Positions 1 to 4,507 of a DNA stretch of 5,176 nucleotides are shown here, one piece after another (positions within the stretch are counted from its first letter, which is position 1; every line of letters begins with the position of its first letter). Source of the stretch: Candidatus Omnitrophota bacterium (GTDB lineage Bacteria; Ratteibacteria; UBA8468; B48-G9; JAFGKM01). The notes beneath the pieces were generated by a model that had not been told where the DNA came from, ran no database searches, and worked only from the letters and a program-made list of their open reading frames with translations. Made by a program: the position numbers and the translations under genes. The stretch spans positions 1 to 5,176 of the forward strand of contig JAMWCO010000115.1 in assembly GCA_023818785.1 (NCBI GenBank), read 5' to 3'.

Positions 1-220
1 ATATCAAGGTATCATTTAATTTTTTGTTTTCATTTTCTACTTGACGGAATTCAACTTTGAAAACTAAATTAAATAAATACTCAAAAAATTTTTCCAAAGT
101 GCTTTCTTTATAAGGTTCTGGTAGGTGATTATAATCTCCAAGAGTTGTCAACCAGCAGGGAGTTTTTTCAAAAGGTGAGGAATTATAAATATCTTTACTT
201 TCCAAAAAATTTATTAACAT
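1..220 (-). CDS. Unrecognised protein, N-terminal 73 residues (cut by left window edge)
   Basis: A minus-strand reading frame opens at ATG 220-218 and stays open for 73 codons to the window edge, so the C-terminus lies outside. The start is well supported: AGAAAGGAG sits upstream with 8 nt between AGGAG (233-229) and the ATG. It begins 25 nt after the JAB gene stops and reads the same way, so it is probably the fourth gene of the leftward early operon. The visible product begins MLINFLESKD, has a Cys-Trp pair at residues 22-23, and then an amphipathic stretch rich in Phe, Leu, Glu and Lys (about 41-73) that looks helical. I see no motif that identifies a family. A role in early phage or element functions is inferred from position only. 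The gene itself is likely real given the ribosome binding site and operon spacing. Confidence 0.72.
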   Translation of the reverse strand, partial: MLINFLESKDIYNSSPFEKTPCWLTTLGDYNHLPEPYKESTLEKFFEYLFNLVFKVEFRQVENENKKLNDTLI

Positions 221-245
221 CTTTATTACTCCTTTCTCTCGTTTT

Positions 246-698
246 TTATATTTTATTTTTTTGTCTAAAAGAAAAATATTCTCCGTCGTTTGGAGAAATG
301 ATAATATGGTCTAATAATACTATGTCTAATACTTCACACGCTTTTTTTATTTTTTCAGTGAGCATTATATCTTCTTGTGAAGGTTCTATATTACCCGCAG
401 GATGATTGTGAGCGATAATAATTGCTACTGCTCCTAAAAGTAAAGCATTACGAAATAATACCTTACAATCTACATAAGATTTTCGTTGCCCGCAAGAAAA
501 AAGAATCTTAAAACCAGTTATTTTGAGATTTGTATCCAGACAAAGTAAAACATAGTGTTCTTGGTCTGCATCTAAATTTTTATAAATATCTTTCAATATA
601 TAATATGCTTCTTCCGAACTTTGAATTTGTGTTTTATTTTCAGGTAGTGCTTCTTTGGAGAGTGCTATTTTTATTGTCTTTAATACATATCTTTCCAT
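246..698 (-). CDS. RadC-type JAB (JAMM) domain protein, stand-alone
   Basis: This 150-residue protein is a stand-alone JAB domain of the kind found in RadC and in short prophage or plasmid relatives such as E. coli YeeS and YkfG, which have similar length. The JAMM metal-binding signature is exact: H97-N-H99-P, then seven residues to S107, then D110. The following LLDHIIIS and a Gly-Glu-Tyr-Phe-Ser-Phe end are also typical. The helix-hairpin-helix N-terminus of full RadC is absent. The general-base glutamate of JAMM enzymes cannot be assigned with certainty; E48 is the nearest conserved-looking candidate. The frame is open 32 codons further up to an ATG at 794, but that would overlap most of the wHTH gene. 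I chose ATG 698 because AAAGGG lies about 9 nt before it and it starts 16 nt after the wHTH stop. The cellular role of such proteins is not established; metal-dependent peptidase activity is inferred from the fold. Confidence 0.9.
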   Translation of the reverse strand: MERYVLKTIKIALSKEALPENKTQIQSSEEAYYILKDIYKNLDADQEHYVLLCLDTNLKITGFKILFSCGQRKSYVDCKVLFRNALLLGAVAIIIAHNHPAGNIEPSQEDIMLTEKIKKACEVLDIVLLDHIIISPNDGEYFSFRQKNKI

Positions 699-714
699 AT
701 TAGTTTTCCCTTTC

Positions 715-897
715 TCATAAATTAAAATTTTTTTCTGCCTGTTTTTTAAGCCATTTTTCAAGTTCATCTGCAGGGAATAATATTTTTTTACCAATTCTTA
801 CAAAAGGAATACGCTTTATTCTAATCCATCTCCACAGGGTTGGATAAGTTATTCTAAAAATCTCTTTAACTTCATTTGTTGTCAGAAATTTGTTCAT
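715..897 (-). CDS. Excisionase-like winged helix-turn-helix DNA-binding protein
   Basis: A 60-residue protein that is almost entirely one DNA-binding domain of the excisionase/MerR-like HTH_17 type. Residues 5-26 (LTTNEVKEIFRITYPTLWRW) match the usual pattern of an N-terminal helix-turn-helix with a Thr-Leu-x-Arg-Trp recognition helix. The wing follows (IPFVRIGKKILFPADELEKWL, about 30-50), then a basic tail. The start is secure: GGAGG lies 9 nt before ATG 897. Its first 26 nt overlap the end of the CII-like gene in another frame, so the two are probably translationally coupled. In integrative elements such small proteins direct the integrase toward excision (Xis), but the same fold also serves as a plain transcriptional regulator. 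The integrase at 3029-4033 would be the natural partner. Excisionase function is inferred, the DNA-binding fold is clear. Confidence 0.88.
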   Translation of the reverse strand: MNKFLTTNEVKEIFRITYPTLWRWIRIKRIPFVRIGKKILFPADELEKWLKKQAEKNFNL

Positions 898-1333
898 TTT
901 TAATTACCTCCAATATGAAAAAAATTTGTTCAATAACTTTATTTCCTTCTTTTATTATTTTTTCTTTTTCTTTTTTAGTAATTTTTTTATCTAACAAAGA
1001 AGTGGATATTTCGTTCAAAAAATCGGAAAATTTTTTAATAATCTTATTTGTCTCATTAACTATATCTTTACATTTATATCTATTATTCTTAAAACACTTA
1101 ACAAGAGTATATCCACATTGATTGGCAAAGAATTTTAATAATCTATCATCCCCTGTAAAATATGTGAGAGGGATAATCTTTTCAGTGGGGATTATTACTC
1201 CTGATACTTCAGGTGCTTCTTGATATCTATAAACAGTTGCTAATGATACACCTAAAAAATTAGCAATTTCTTTCGGGGATTTATTGTTAGGGTTGGATTT
1301 ATAGATTTCTTTTATTATTTCCCAGATTTGCAT
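872..1333 (-). CDS. Phage CII-like (CP76-type) transcriptional regulator
   Basis: The 153-residue product has an N-terminal helix-turn-helix (about 18-37, SPKEIANFLGVSLATVYRYQ). A middle motif, IPLTYFTGDDRLLKFFANQCGY (about 54-75), resembles the 'tgD..lL..lA.e.G' block of phage regulatory CII proteins of the CP76 family. The C-terminal half is charged and helical (85-150), including ITKKEKEKIIKEGNKVIEQI, which resembles the 'dG.vt..E...' segment of that family. In P2/186-like phages CII-type proteins act in the lysis-lysogeny decision. The assignment rests on pattern memory, so a generic HTH regulator remains possible. It is the first gene of the leftward operon, about 260 nt downstream of a strong promoter (1627-1599) and behind a possible attenuator. 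Its AGAGGAG site is 13 nt from ATG 1333, a long spacing that would predict modest translation. Confidence 0.75.
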   Translation of the reverse strand: MQIWEIIKEIYKSNPNNKSPKEIANFLGVSLATVYRYQEAPEVSGVIIPTEKIIPLTYFTGDDRLLKFFANQCGYTLVKCFKNNRYKCKDIVNETNKIIKKFSDFLNEISTSLLDKKITKKEKEKIIKEGNKVIEQIFFILEVIKNEQISDNK

Positions 1334-1399
1334 AAAATTAAAAATTCTCCTCTTGAATTTGCATACTATTTTTATTAAATATATATTGAAATGAATATA

Positions 1400-1428
1400 T
1401 TGACATTATTTTTATTATTTTGTATAAA
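1400..1428 (+). promoter_or_regulatory. Sigma70-type promoter facing right, probably for the repressor series
   Basis: TTGACA (1400-1405) is followed after exactly 17 nt by TATAAA (1423-1428), a perfect -35 box and a 5/6 -10 box. Transcription would begin near 1435, at the edge of the first stem, giving a leader of about 220 nt before the repressor gene. The -10 box overlaps the seven A residues that encode the U-tail of the minus-strand terminator. It faces the minus-strand promoter at 1627-1599. It could instead serve a separate antisense RNA ending near the T-run at 1532-1536. Confidence 0.65.
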
Positions 1429-1483
1429 AAAAGCGGGACAGGAAAATGCCCAGAGTTTGGTAGGTCTGGTAAACCTGCCCCGC
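1426..1483 (-). terminator. Intrinsic terminator or attenuator in the early-operon leader
   Basis: Read on the minus strand, GCGGGGCAGG (1483-1474) pairs with CCTGTCCCGC (1442-1433) over 10 bp with one G-U wobble. Seven T residues (1432-1426) follow at once. The loop is long (31 nt) and carries the 3' half of a second stem. It lies between the minus promoter and the CII-like gene, so it would yield a short RNA of about 165 nt unless read through. On the plus strand the wobble becomes an A-C mismatch, so the structure is better on the minus strand. Confidence 0.6.
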
Positions 1484-1535
1484 TATATTTTTCAAATTTA
1501 CCTTTTATGTTTGGGATTTTTTCTCTGGGCATTTT
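1433..1535 (-). ncRNA. Candidate structured leader RNA with two interleaved stems (pseudoknot)
   Basis: Two inverted repeats are interleaved. Stem 1 is the perfect 13-bp pair AAAATGCCCAGAG (1443-1455) with CTCTGGGCATTTT (1523-1535). Stem 2 is the 10-bp pair 1433-1442 with 1474-1483. The arms at 1433-1442 and 1443-1455 adjoin with no gap, so a continuous 23-nt strand pairs with two separate sites. The linkers of 39 and 18 nt are long enough for both stems to form together as a pseudoknot; otherwise they are alternatives. It lies in the leader of the early operon and antisense to the leader of the repressor transcript. It matches no RNA family I know. Whether it is a riboswitch-like attenuator, an immunity RNA or a protein-binding site cannot be told from sequence. 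Confidence 0.5.
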
Positions 1536-1598
1536 TGTTGTTAAATTTATATCATTAAATTGATTAAAAATACATTTTGTTTTATTAAATTCTAATAA

Positions 1599-1627
1599 TT
1601 TATAGCATAAAACTTATATTTTGTCAA
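1599..1627 (-). promoter_or_regulatory. Strong sigma70-type promoter facing left, for the early operon
   Basis: On the minus strand TTGACA (1627-1622), a 17-nt spacer and TATAAA (1604-1599) form a near-consensus promoter. The spacer ends in TATGC, so a TGn extended -10 element is present as well. The start would be near 1592, which gives a leader of roughly 260 nt before the CII-like gene. The palindromes at 1637-1650 and 1647-1665 lie just upstream of the -35 box, where a regulator could act. Confidence 0.75.
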
Positions 1628-1636
1628 GGGTTTTTT

Positions 1637-1650
1637 GAAAAAATTTTTTC
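1637..1650. promoter_or_regulatory. Perfect 14-bp palindrome, possible operator
   Basis: GAAAAAATTTTTTC is a perfect palindrome lying 10 bp upstream of the -35 box of the leftward promoter and overlapping the next palindrome by 4 bp. Its A-tract/T-tract form could bend DNA or bind a regulator. In such AT-rich sequence it could also be chance. Confidence 0.3.
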
Positions 1651-1665
1651 GCATTTTATGCGAAA
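1647..1665. promoter_or_regulatory. Operator-like palindrome TTTCGCAT-TTT-ATGCGAAA at the repressor start
   Basis: Two 8-bp perfect arms are separated by 3 bp. A 19-bp dyad next to a repressor gene is the usual form of an operator for a dimeric HTH repressor, so autoregulation by the adjacent S24 protein is plausible. It contains the first possible ATG (1658) of that gene. In RNA it would fold into a tight hairpin whose 3' arm abuts AAAGGGGG. Confidence 0.5.
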
Positions 1666-2326
1666 GGGGGTAAGTGGATTTTTACCGACGATGAAAGAAA
1701 AAAAAGGAATTGGATTTCAAATAATGTTGGCAAGAAAACAAATGGGATTAACGCAGGAAGAGTTGGCAAAATTATTAGGTGTTCATCAAGTCACAGTAGC
1801 ACATTGGGAAATAGGAAAATTTGAGCCAAACCAAGATACAATCAAAAAACTTTCTCAAATTCTCAATAAACCAATTTCATATTTTTTTAGTGAAGGAAAT
1901 TATTCTCAAATTTACCTTAAAAAACCAGAGGTATCTTTTGTTAAAGATGAGAATATAATTCATCTACCAGTAATGGCAAAAATTCCTGCTGGTCTTCCTG
2001 ACTATTCCGAAGATGATGTGGAAGGTTATATATCTATTCCTCGTTATTTGTATCCTTCTGCAAAAATAGTTGTTCAAGCAAATTCAGATAGTATGTCTCC
2101 TAAAATTGAAGCAGGGGATTACTGCATAATAAGATTTACTACCGATTTATTACCTAATAAAATTATGCTTGTAGAAACAGAAGAAGGATTTATTATTAAA
2201 AAAGTAGTTAAGACAAAGGGAGATAAAATAGAATTACACTCTATAAATCAATCATATAAACCTATAAGACCTAAACATCTGAAAATAATAGGTGAAGTTG
2301 TTGGAATATTAAAAAGAAATATATAA
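1658..2326 (+). CDS. cI/LexA-type phage repressor (XRE HTH plus S24 self-cleaving peptidase)
   Basis: The 222-residue protein has an XRE-type helix-turn-helix at about residues 20-75 (LTQEELAKLLGVHQVTVAHW) and an S24 peptidase domain from about 100 to 220. The expected self-cleavage bond is A111-G112 in KIPAGLPD. The nucleophile is S145 in NSDSMSP and the base is K181 in FIIKKVV, both correctly spaced. Such repressors hold the prophage silent and cleave themselves when RecA is activated by DNA damage, so lytic induction by SOS is likely. The start is uncertain. ATG 1658 has no ribosome binding site and sits inside a palindrome. ATG 1691 (residue 12) fits the usual HTH start better, but its AAAGGGGG (1663-1670) is about 20 nt away. 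A small GGTAA/TTACC hairpin (1669-1686) could shorten that distance. It is the only evident repressor here and lies divergent from the CII-like operon. Confidence 0.92.
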   Translation: MRKGVSGFLPTMKEKKGIGFQIMLARKQMGLTQEELAKLLGVHQVTVAHWEIGKFEPNQDTIKKLSQILNKPISYFFSEGNYSQIYLKKPEVSFVKDENIIHLPVMAKIPAGLPDYSEDDVEGYISIPRYLYPSAKIVVQANSDSMSPKIEAGDYCIIRFTTDLLPNKIMLVETEEGFIIKKVVKTKGDKIELHSINQSYKPIRPKHLKIIGEVVGILKRNI

Positions 2327-2329
2327 TTT

Positions 2330-2959
2330 ATGAAATATTTTAAGTATTTTTTATTTTTAACTATACTTTGTTTATCAGGATGTGCTATAACTTATTTAGA
2401 AACTATTAAAAATCCTGAATTTTCACAAATAAAAAAAGAATACAAAAATCTATTAATTGTTTTTCCTTTTTCAAAAATAAAAACAAGAAAAAAAGTTGAA
2501 CAAATTTTTGTTAAAGAATTCAATCGTTTATTAAATATCAAAGCAATAAGTGGTATAGAAGTTTTTCCGCCTTTTAAGGATTATAATCAACAGGAAATAA
2601 CAGAAATTTTGATTAAAAATAATATAGATAGTGCTTTAATATTAACTTTTCAGAGTTGTGATACTAAAGAACATTATATTCCTCAATTTTATTCAGCAAC
2701 ATTTGGTTCAATATCACAAATTGGTAATTCCATTTATTATAAAAATTTCAAATATGGTCAAAGTGGATATTATACATATGAAAATATAGTAAATTTTGAA
2801 ATTTCTTTATTTGATAGAGAAACAGATAAAATTGTTTGGTTAGCAGTATCAACTACTGAAGGTGATGAATTTTGTAATTTTGTAGATATAATAAAATCAC
2901 TTGCAGACAAAGTTGCAGAACAACTTATTAAAGAAGGAATTATTGAAAGAAAAAAATGA
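2330..2959 (+). CDS. Predicted membrane lipoprotein, function unknown
   Basis: A 209-residue exported lipoprotein. The N-terminus has two Lys, a hydrophobic core and the lipobox LSGC with lipidated C18, so cleavage by signal peptidase II is expected. The mature part begins with a Tyr/Leu-rich linker, then a strand-like NLLIVFPFSK (about 40-49), a helix, NNIDSALILTF (about 96-106) and, late, VNFEISLFDRETDKIVWLA (about 154-172). This order resembles small alpha/beta lipoproteins of the DUF4136-like kind, but I cannot assign a family. It starts 3 nt after the repressor stop with no clear ribosome binding site, so translation probably depends on coupling. A lipoprotein between repressor and integrase has no role in those functions. 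A lysogenic-conversion ('moron') gene expressed from the prophage is the natural inference, for example altering the host envelope or excluding other phages. Confidence 0.85.
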   Translation: MKYFKYFLFLTILCLSGCAITYLETIKNPEFSQIKKEYKNLLIVFPFSKIKTRKKVEQIFVKEFNRLLNIKAISGIEVFPPFKDYNQQEITEILIKNNIDSALILTFQSCDTKEHYIPQFYSATFGSISQIGNSIYYKNFKYGQSGYYTYENIVNFEISLFDRETDKIVWLAVSTTEGDEFCNFVDIIKSLADKVAEQLIKEGIIERKK

Positions 2960-3028
2960 AACAAGATTTAACTATCAAAATAAAAATTAGAAAAAAGAGT
3001 AAGAAAAAAAAATAATTTCCAATATTAT

Positions 3029-4033
3029 ATGTCTCATTTAAGAAAAAGAGGGAAAGTTTGGTATCTCTACTGGCGTGAAAATGGTATCCTTTATGGAAAA
3101 AGATTATCTACTGATAAATTCACTGCTCTGGAATATAAACAAAGATTTGATGACAATCTTTATAGAAAAAAATTAGGACTACCTCTTAAATCTTATTCTT
3201 GGAAAACTTTTATTGAAGAATATCTCAATTGGGCAAAAACTAATAAAGCAAAAAGAACTATAAAAAGAGATATTTTTACATTAAAATGTTTTAATAAAAT
3301 GTTTAATATATCAAAAACAGAGGAATTTACAAGAGATTTACTTGAAAAATATAAAGCAAAAAGATTAGAAAAAGGATTAAGTATTGTATCAATAAACAGA
3401 GAATTAAATACATTAAAAGCCATAGGTAAAAAATTAGAAGAATGGGGTTATTTATCTACTAATCCCGTTAAAAATGTAAAATGGTTTCCTATGAAAAGAA
3501 TGCATAAAGTTAGATATTTAACACAAGAAGAAATAAAAAAATTGTTGAAAATATCATATGGTGTGTGGAAAATAGCAATTATGATTTCATTATACACTGG
3601 AACAAGAAGAGGGGAAGTTTGCCATTTACAATGGGAAGATATTGACTTTGATAAAAAAATACTTACTATTCAAGCACATAAAGAAGATAACTGGCATCCA
3701 AAAGATTACGAAATTAGAACTATACCTTTACATCCTGTTTTATATCGGTATTTATTAAAAATTAAAAAAAATATCAATAATTCTAAATATATTGTTCCTG
3801 TTGACGAAGATGTCTTGACAACTATGACAAAAAAAATATTTACTAAAGCAGGGATTAAAAATGCCAGTTTTCACACTTTAAGGCATACCTTTGCTTCTTA
3901 TCTTGCAATGTCAGGAGTTGATTTATATACAGTTTCAAAATTGTTAGGACACGCATCAATTGAAACTACTCAAATTTATGCTCATTTACAACCTGACTAT
4001 CTAAAAAATTCAATTTTGAAATTAAAATACTAA
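3029..4033 (+). CDS. int: Tyrosine recombinase / phage integrase
   Basis: The 334-residue protein is a complete site-specific tyrosine integrase. Residues 1-50 form an arm-binding-like N-terminal part (MSHLRKRGKVWYLYWRENG). Residues about 55-155 form a SAM-like core-binding domain. The catalytic domain follows, with R193 in YTGTRRGEV, probable K225 in HPKDYEIRTIPL, H282 and R285 in FHTLRHTFA, H308 in LLGHAS and the nucleophile Y317 in TTQIYAHL. All expected catalytic residues are present and the length is normal, so it should be active. It would join the circular element to a host site and, with an excisionase such as the protein at 897-715, reverse it. The start follows 69 nt of A-rich spacer after the lipoprotein and has only weak purine-rich sequence before it. 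It is co-directional with the repressor, so it may be expressed in the lysogen. Confidence 0.95.
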   Translation: MSHLRKRGKVWYLYWRENGILYGKRLSTDKFTALEYKQRFDDNLYRKKLGLPLKSYSWKTFIEEYLNWAKTNKAKRTIKRDIFTLKCFNKMFNISKTEEFTRDLLEKYKAKRLEKGLSIVSINRELNTLKAIGKKLEEWGYLSTNPVKNVKWFPMKRMHKVRYLTQEEIKKLLKISYGVWKIAIMISLYTGTRRGEVCHLQWEDIDFDKKILTIQAHKEDNWHPKDYEIRTIPLHPVLYRYLLKIKKNINNSKYIVPVDEDVLTTMTKKIFTKAGIKNASFHTLRHTFASYLAMSGVDLYTVSKLLGHASIETTQIYAHLQPDYLKNSILKLKY

Positions 4034-4044
4034 AAGGAGGAAAA

Positions 4045-4323
4045 ATGAAAGAAGAAAAACAAAAAGAACAAGAATTATTCTTACAAGAACATTTACCTGC
4101 TATATTATTTTTACTTCAATATGGGGCAGGGACACTTTTTGCAGGTCTACCAGAATTAAACTCAATCATCAATGTTGTTAAAATTGAATTAAAAGATGGT
4201 AAAGAATTTGGTGGTGAAGGTGATTGGGGATATGAAATAGCAAAAATGGTTGAACAAAAAGATACAAAAAGAATTTTTCAAACAATTAAAGATATAACAC
4301 AACAAATGTTAACAAATTGTTAA
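4045..4323 (+). CDS. Small protein of unknown function, downstream of integrase
   Basis: A 92-residue protein I do not recognise. It has a charged N-terminus (MKEEKQKEQE), a mostly non-polar stretch at about 17-46 (including PAILFLLQYGAGTLFAGLPE), a Gly-rich turn with acidic and aromatic residues (KEFGGEGDWGYE, 53-64), and a helical tail. The non-polar stretch contains Gly, Pro, Glu and Asn and is more like a buried core than a sure membrane helix. It begins 11 nt after the integrase stop behind a perfect AGGAGG, only 4 nt from the ATG, so it is co-transcribed with int and probably well translated. Its stop codon lies inside one copy of a 19-bp repeat (4307-4325). It could be a recombination accessory factor or unrelated cargo; neither is shown. 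Confidence 0.75.
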   Translation: MKEEKQKEQELFLQEHLPAILFLLQYGAGTLFAGLPELNSIINVVKIELKDGKEFGGEGDWGYEIAKMVEQKDTKRIFQTIKDITQQMLTNC

Positions 4324-4325
4324 CA
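4307..4325. repeat. 19-bp repeat TGTTAACA-AAT-TGTTAACA, copy 1
   Basis: Two copies of the palindromic octamer TGTTAACA spaced 11 bp apart centre to centre. The unit overlaps the last codons and stop of the 92-residue gene. It matches the copy at 4480-4498 in 18 of 19 positions. Repeats of this form next to an integrase could be recombinase arm sites, or operators for a regulator binding as two dimers. Confidence 0.7.
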
Positions 4326-4344
4326 CTTATAGTCGGTAAAAAGT

Positions 4345-4359
4345 TGCCCGCCCTGGGCA
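4345..4359. terminator. Short GC-rich hairpin after the integrase pair, possible weak terminator
   Basis: TGCCC (4345-4349) pairs with GGGCA (4355-4359) around a 5-nt GCCCT loop, 22 nt after the 92-residue gene. It is followed by TTTCTCTCT, a broken T-run. The stem is only 5 bp, so termination would be weak. It includes CTGGGCATTT, also present in the control region. Confidence 0.3.
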
Positions 4360-4393
4360 TTTCTCTCTATATCCTATTTTTCAGTCAGAAATT

Positions 4394-4414
4394 CAAAAAA
4401 TAGCCCATTTTTTC
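4394..4414. terminator. AT hairpin with T-runs on both strands, possible bidirectional terminator
   Basis: AAAAAAT (4395-4401) pairs with ATTTTTT (4407-4413) around AGCCC. It lies between two convergent genes and would give a U-run on either strand. With only A-U pairs the stem is weak, so this is a tentative call. Confidence 0.3.
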
Positions 4415-4446
4415 GTCATAAAATCAATGTTTTCATTATATTAAAT

Positions 4447-4469
4447 ATTATTAAAAATTATTAAAAATT
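4447..4469. repeat. Tandem 10-bp repeat ATTATTAAAA, two units plus start of a third
   Basis: Two exact ATTATTAAAA units (4447-4456, 4457-4466) followed by ATT place short A-tracts one helical turn apart. Such phasing tends to bend DNA. It lies between the two 19-bp repeats. Confidence 0.5.
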
Positions 4470-4479
4470 TCTATGAGGT

Positions 4480-4498
4480 TGTTAACAAAATGTTAACA
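4480..4498. repeat. 19-bp repeat TGTTAACA-AAA-TGTTAACA, copy 2
   Basis: The second double TGTTAACA site has the same 11-bp octamer spacing as copy 1, with one base differing in the central triplet. It begins 173 bp after copy 1 and ends 9 bp from the stop of the convergent metallophosphoesterase gene. The two copies thus bracket almost the whole non-coding interval. Confidence 0.7.
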
Positions 4499-4507
4499 AA
4501 GAAAAAC

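Larger units (their letters stand above)
1334..1657. promoter_or_regulatory. Control region between the leftward early operon and the rightward repressor series
   Basis: These 324 nt have no convincing protein gene. A 64-codon minus-strand frame (1532-1338) starts without any ribosome binding site and runs through the inverted repeats, so I treat it as non-coding. The region holds, left to right: a plus-strand promoter (1400-1428), two interleaved inverted repeats (1433-1535), a minus-strand promoter (1627-1599), a 14-bp palindrome (1637-1650) and a palindrome abutting the repressor start (1647-1665). The GC-rich island at 1433-1483 stands out against otherwise very AT-rich surroundings. The arrangement is that of a phage immunity or early control region. 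Confidence 0.75.

Noticed and set aside
699..794. N-terminal extension of the JAB protein to ATG 794
   Set aside because: It would overlap most of the 3' end of the wHTH gene, and ATG 698 has its own ribosome binding site and ordinary spacing.
1338..1532. 64-codon minus-strand ORF in the control region
   Set aside because: No ribosome binding site, composition dictated by the inverted repeats and terminator, and no protein-like pattern.
1433..1535. CRISPR array or known ribozyme/riboswitch (twister, hammerhead, fluoride)
   Set aside because: No regular repeat-spacer pattern, and the conserved core sequences of those RNAs are not present.
1560..1588. Weak plus-strand promoter TTGATT-17-TATTAA
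   Set aside because: Only 4/6 matches in each box in AT-rich DNA; the TTGACA-17-TATAAA at 1400-1428 is far better.
2770..2964. Minus-strand ORF inside the lipoprotein gene
   Set aside because: Shadow frame of a well-supported gene, without a ribosome binding site or recognisable motifs.
2956..3015. 19-codon, very basic ORF overlapping the lipoprotein stop (ATGA)
   Set aside because: Poly-Lys product expected from A-rich DNA, no ribosome binding site at a usable distance; likely spacer.
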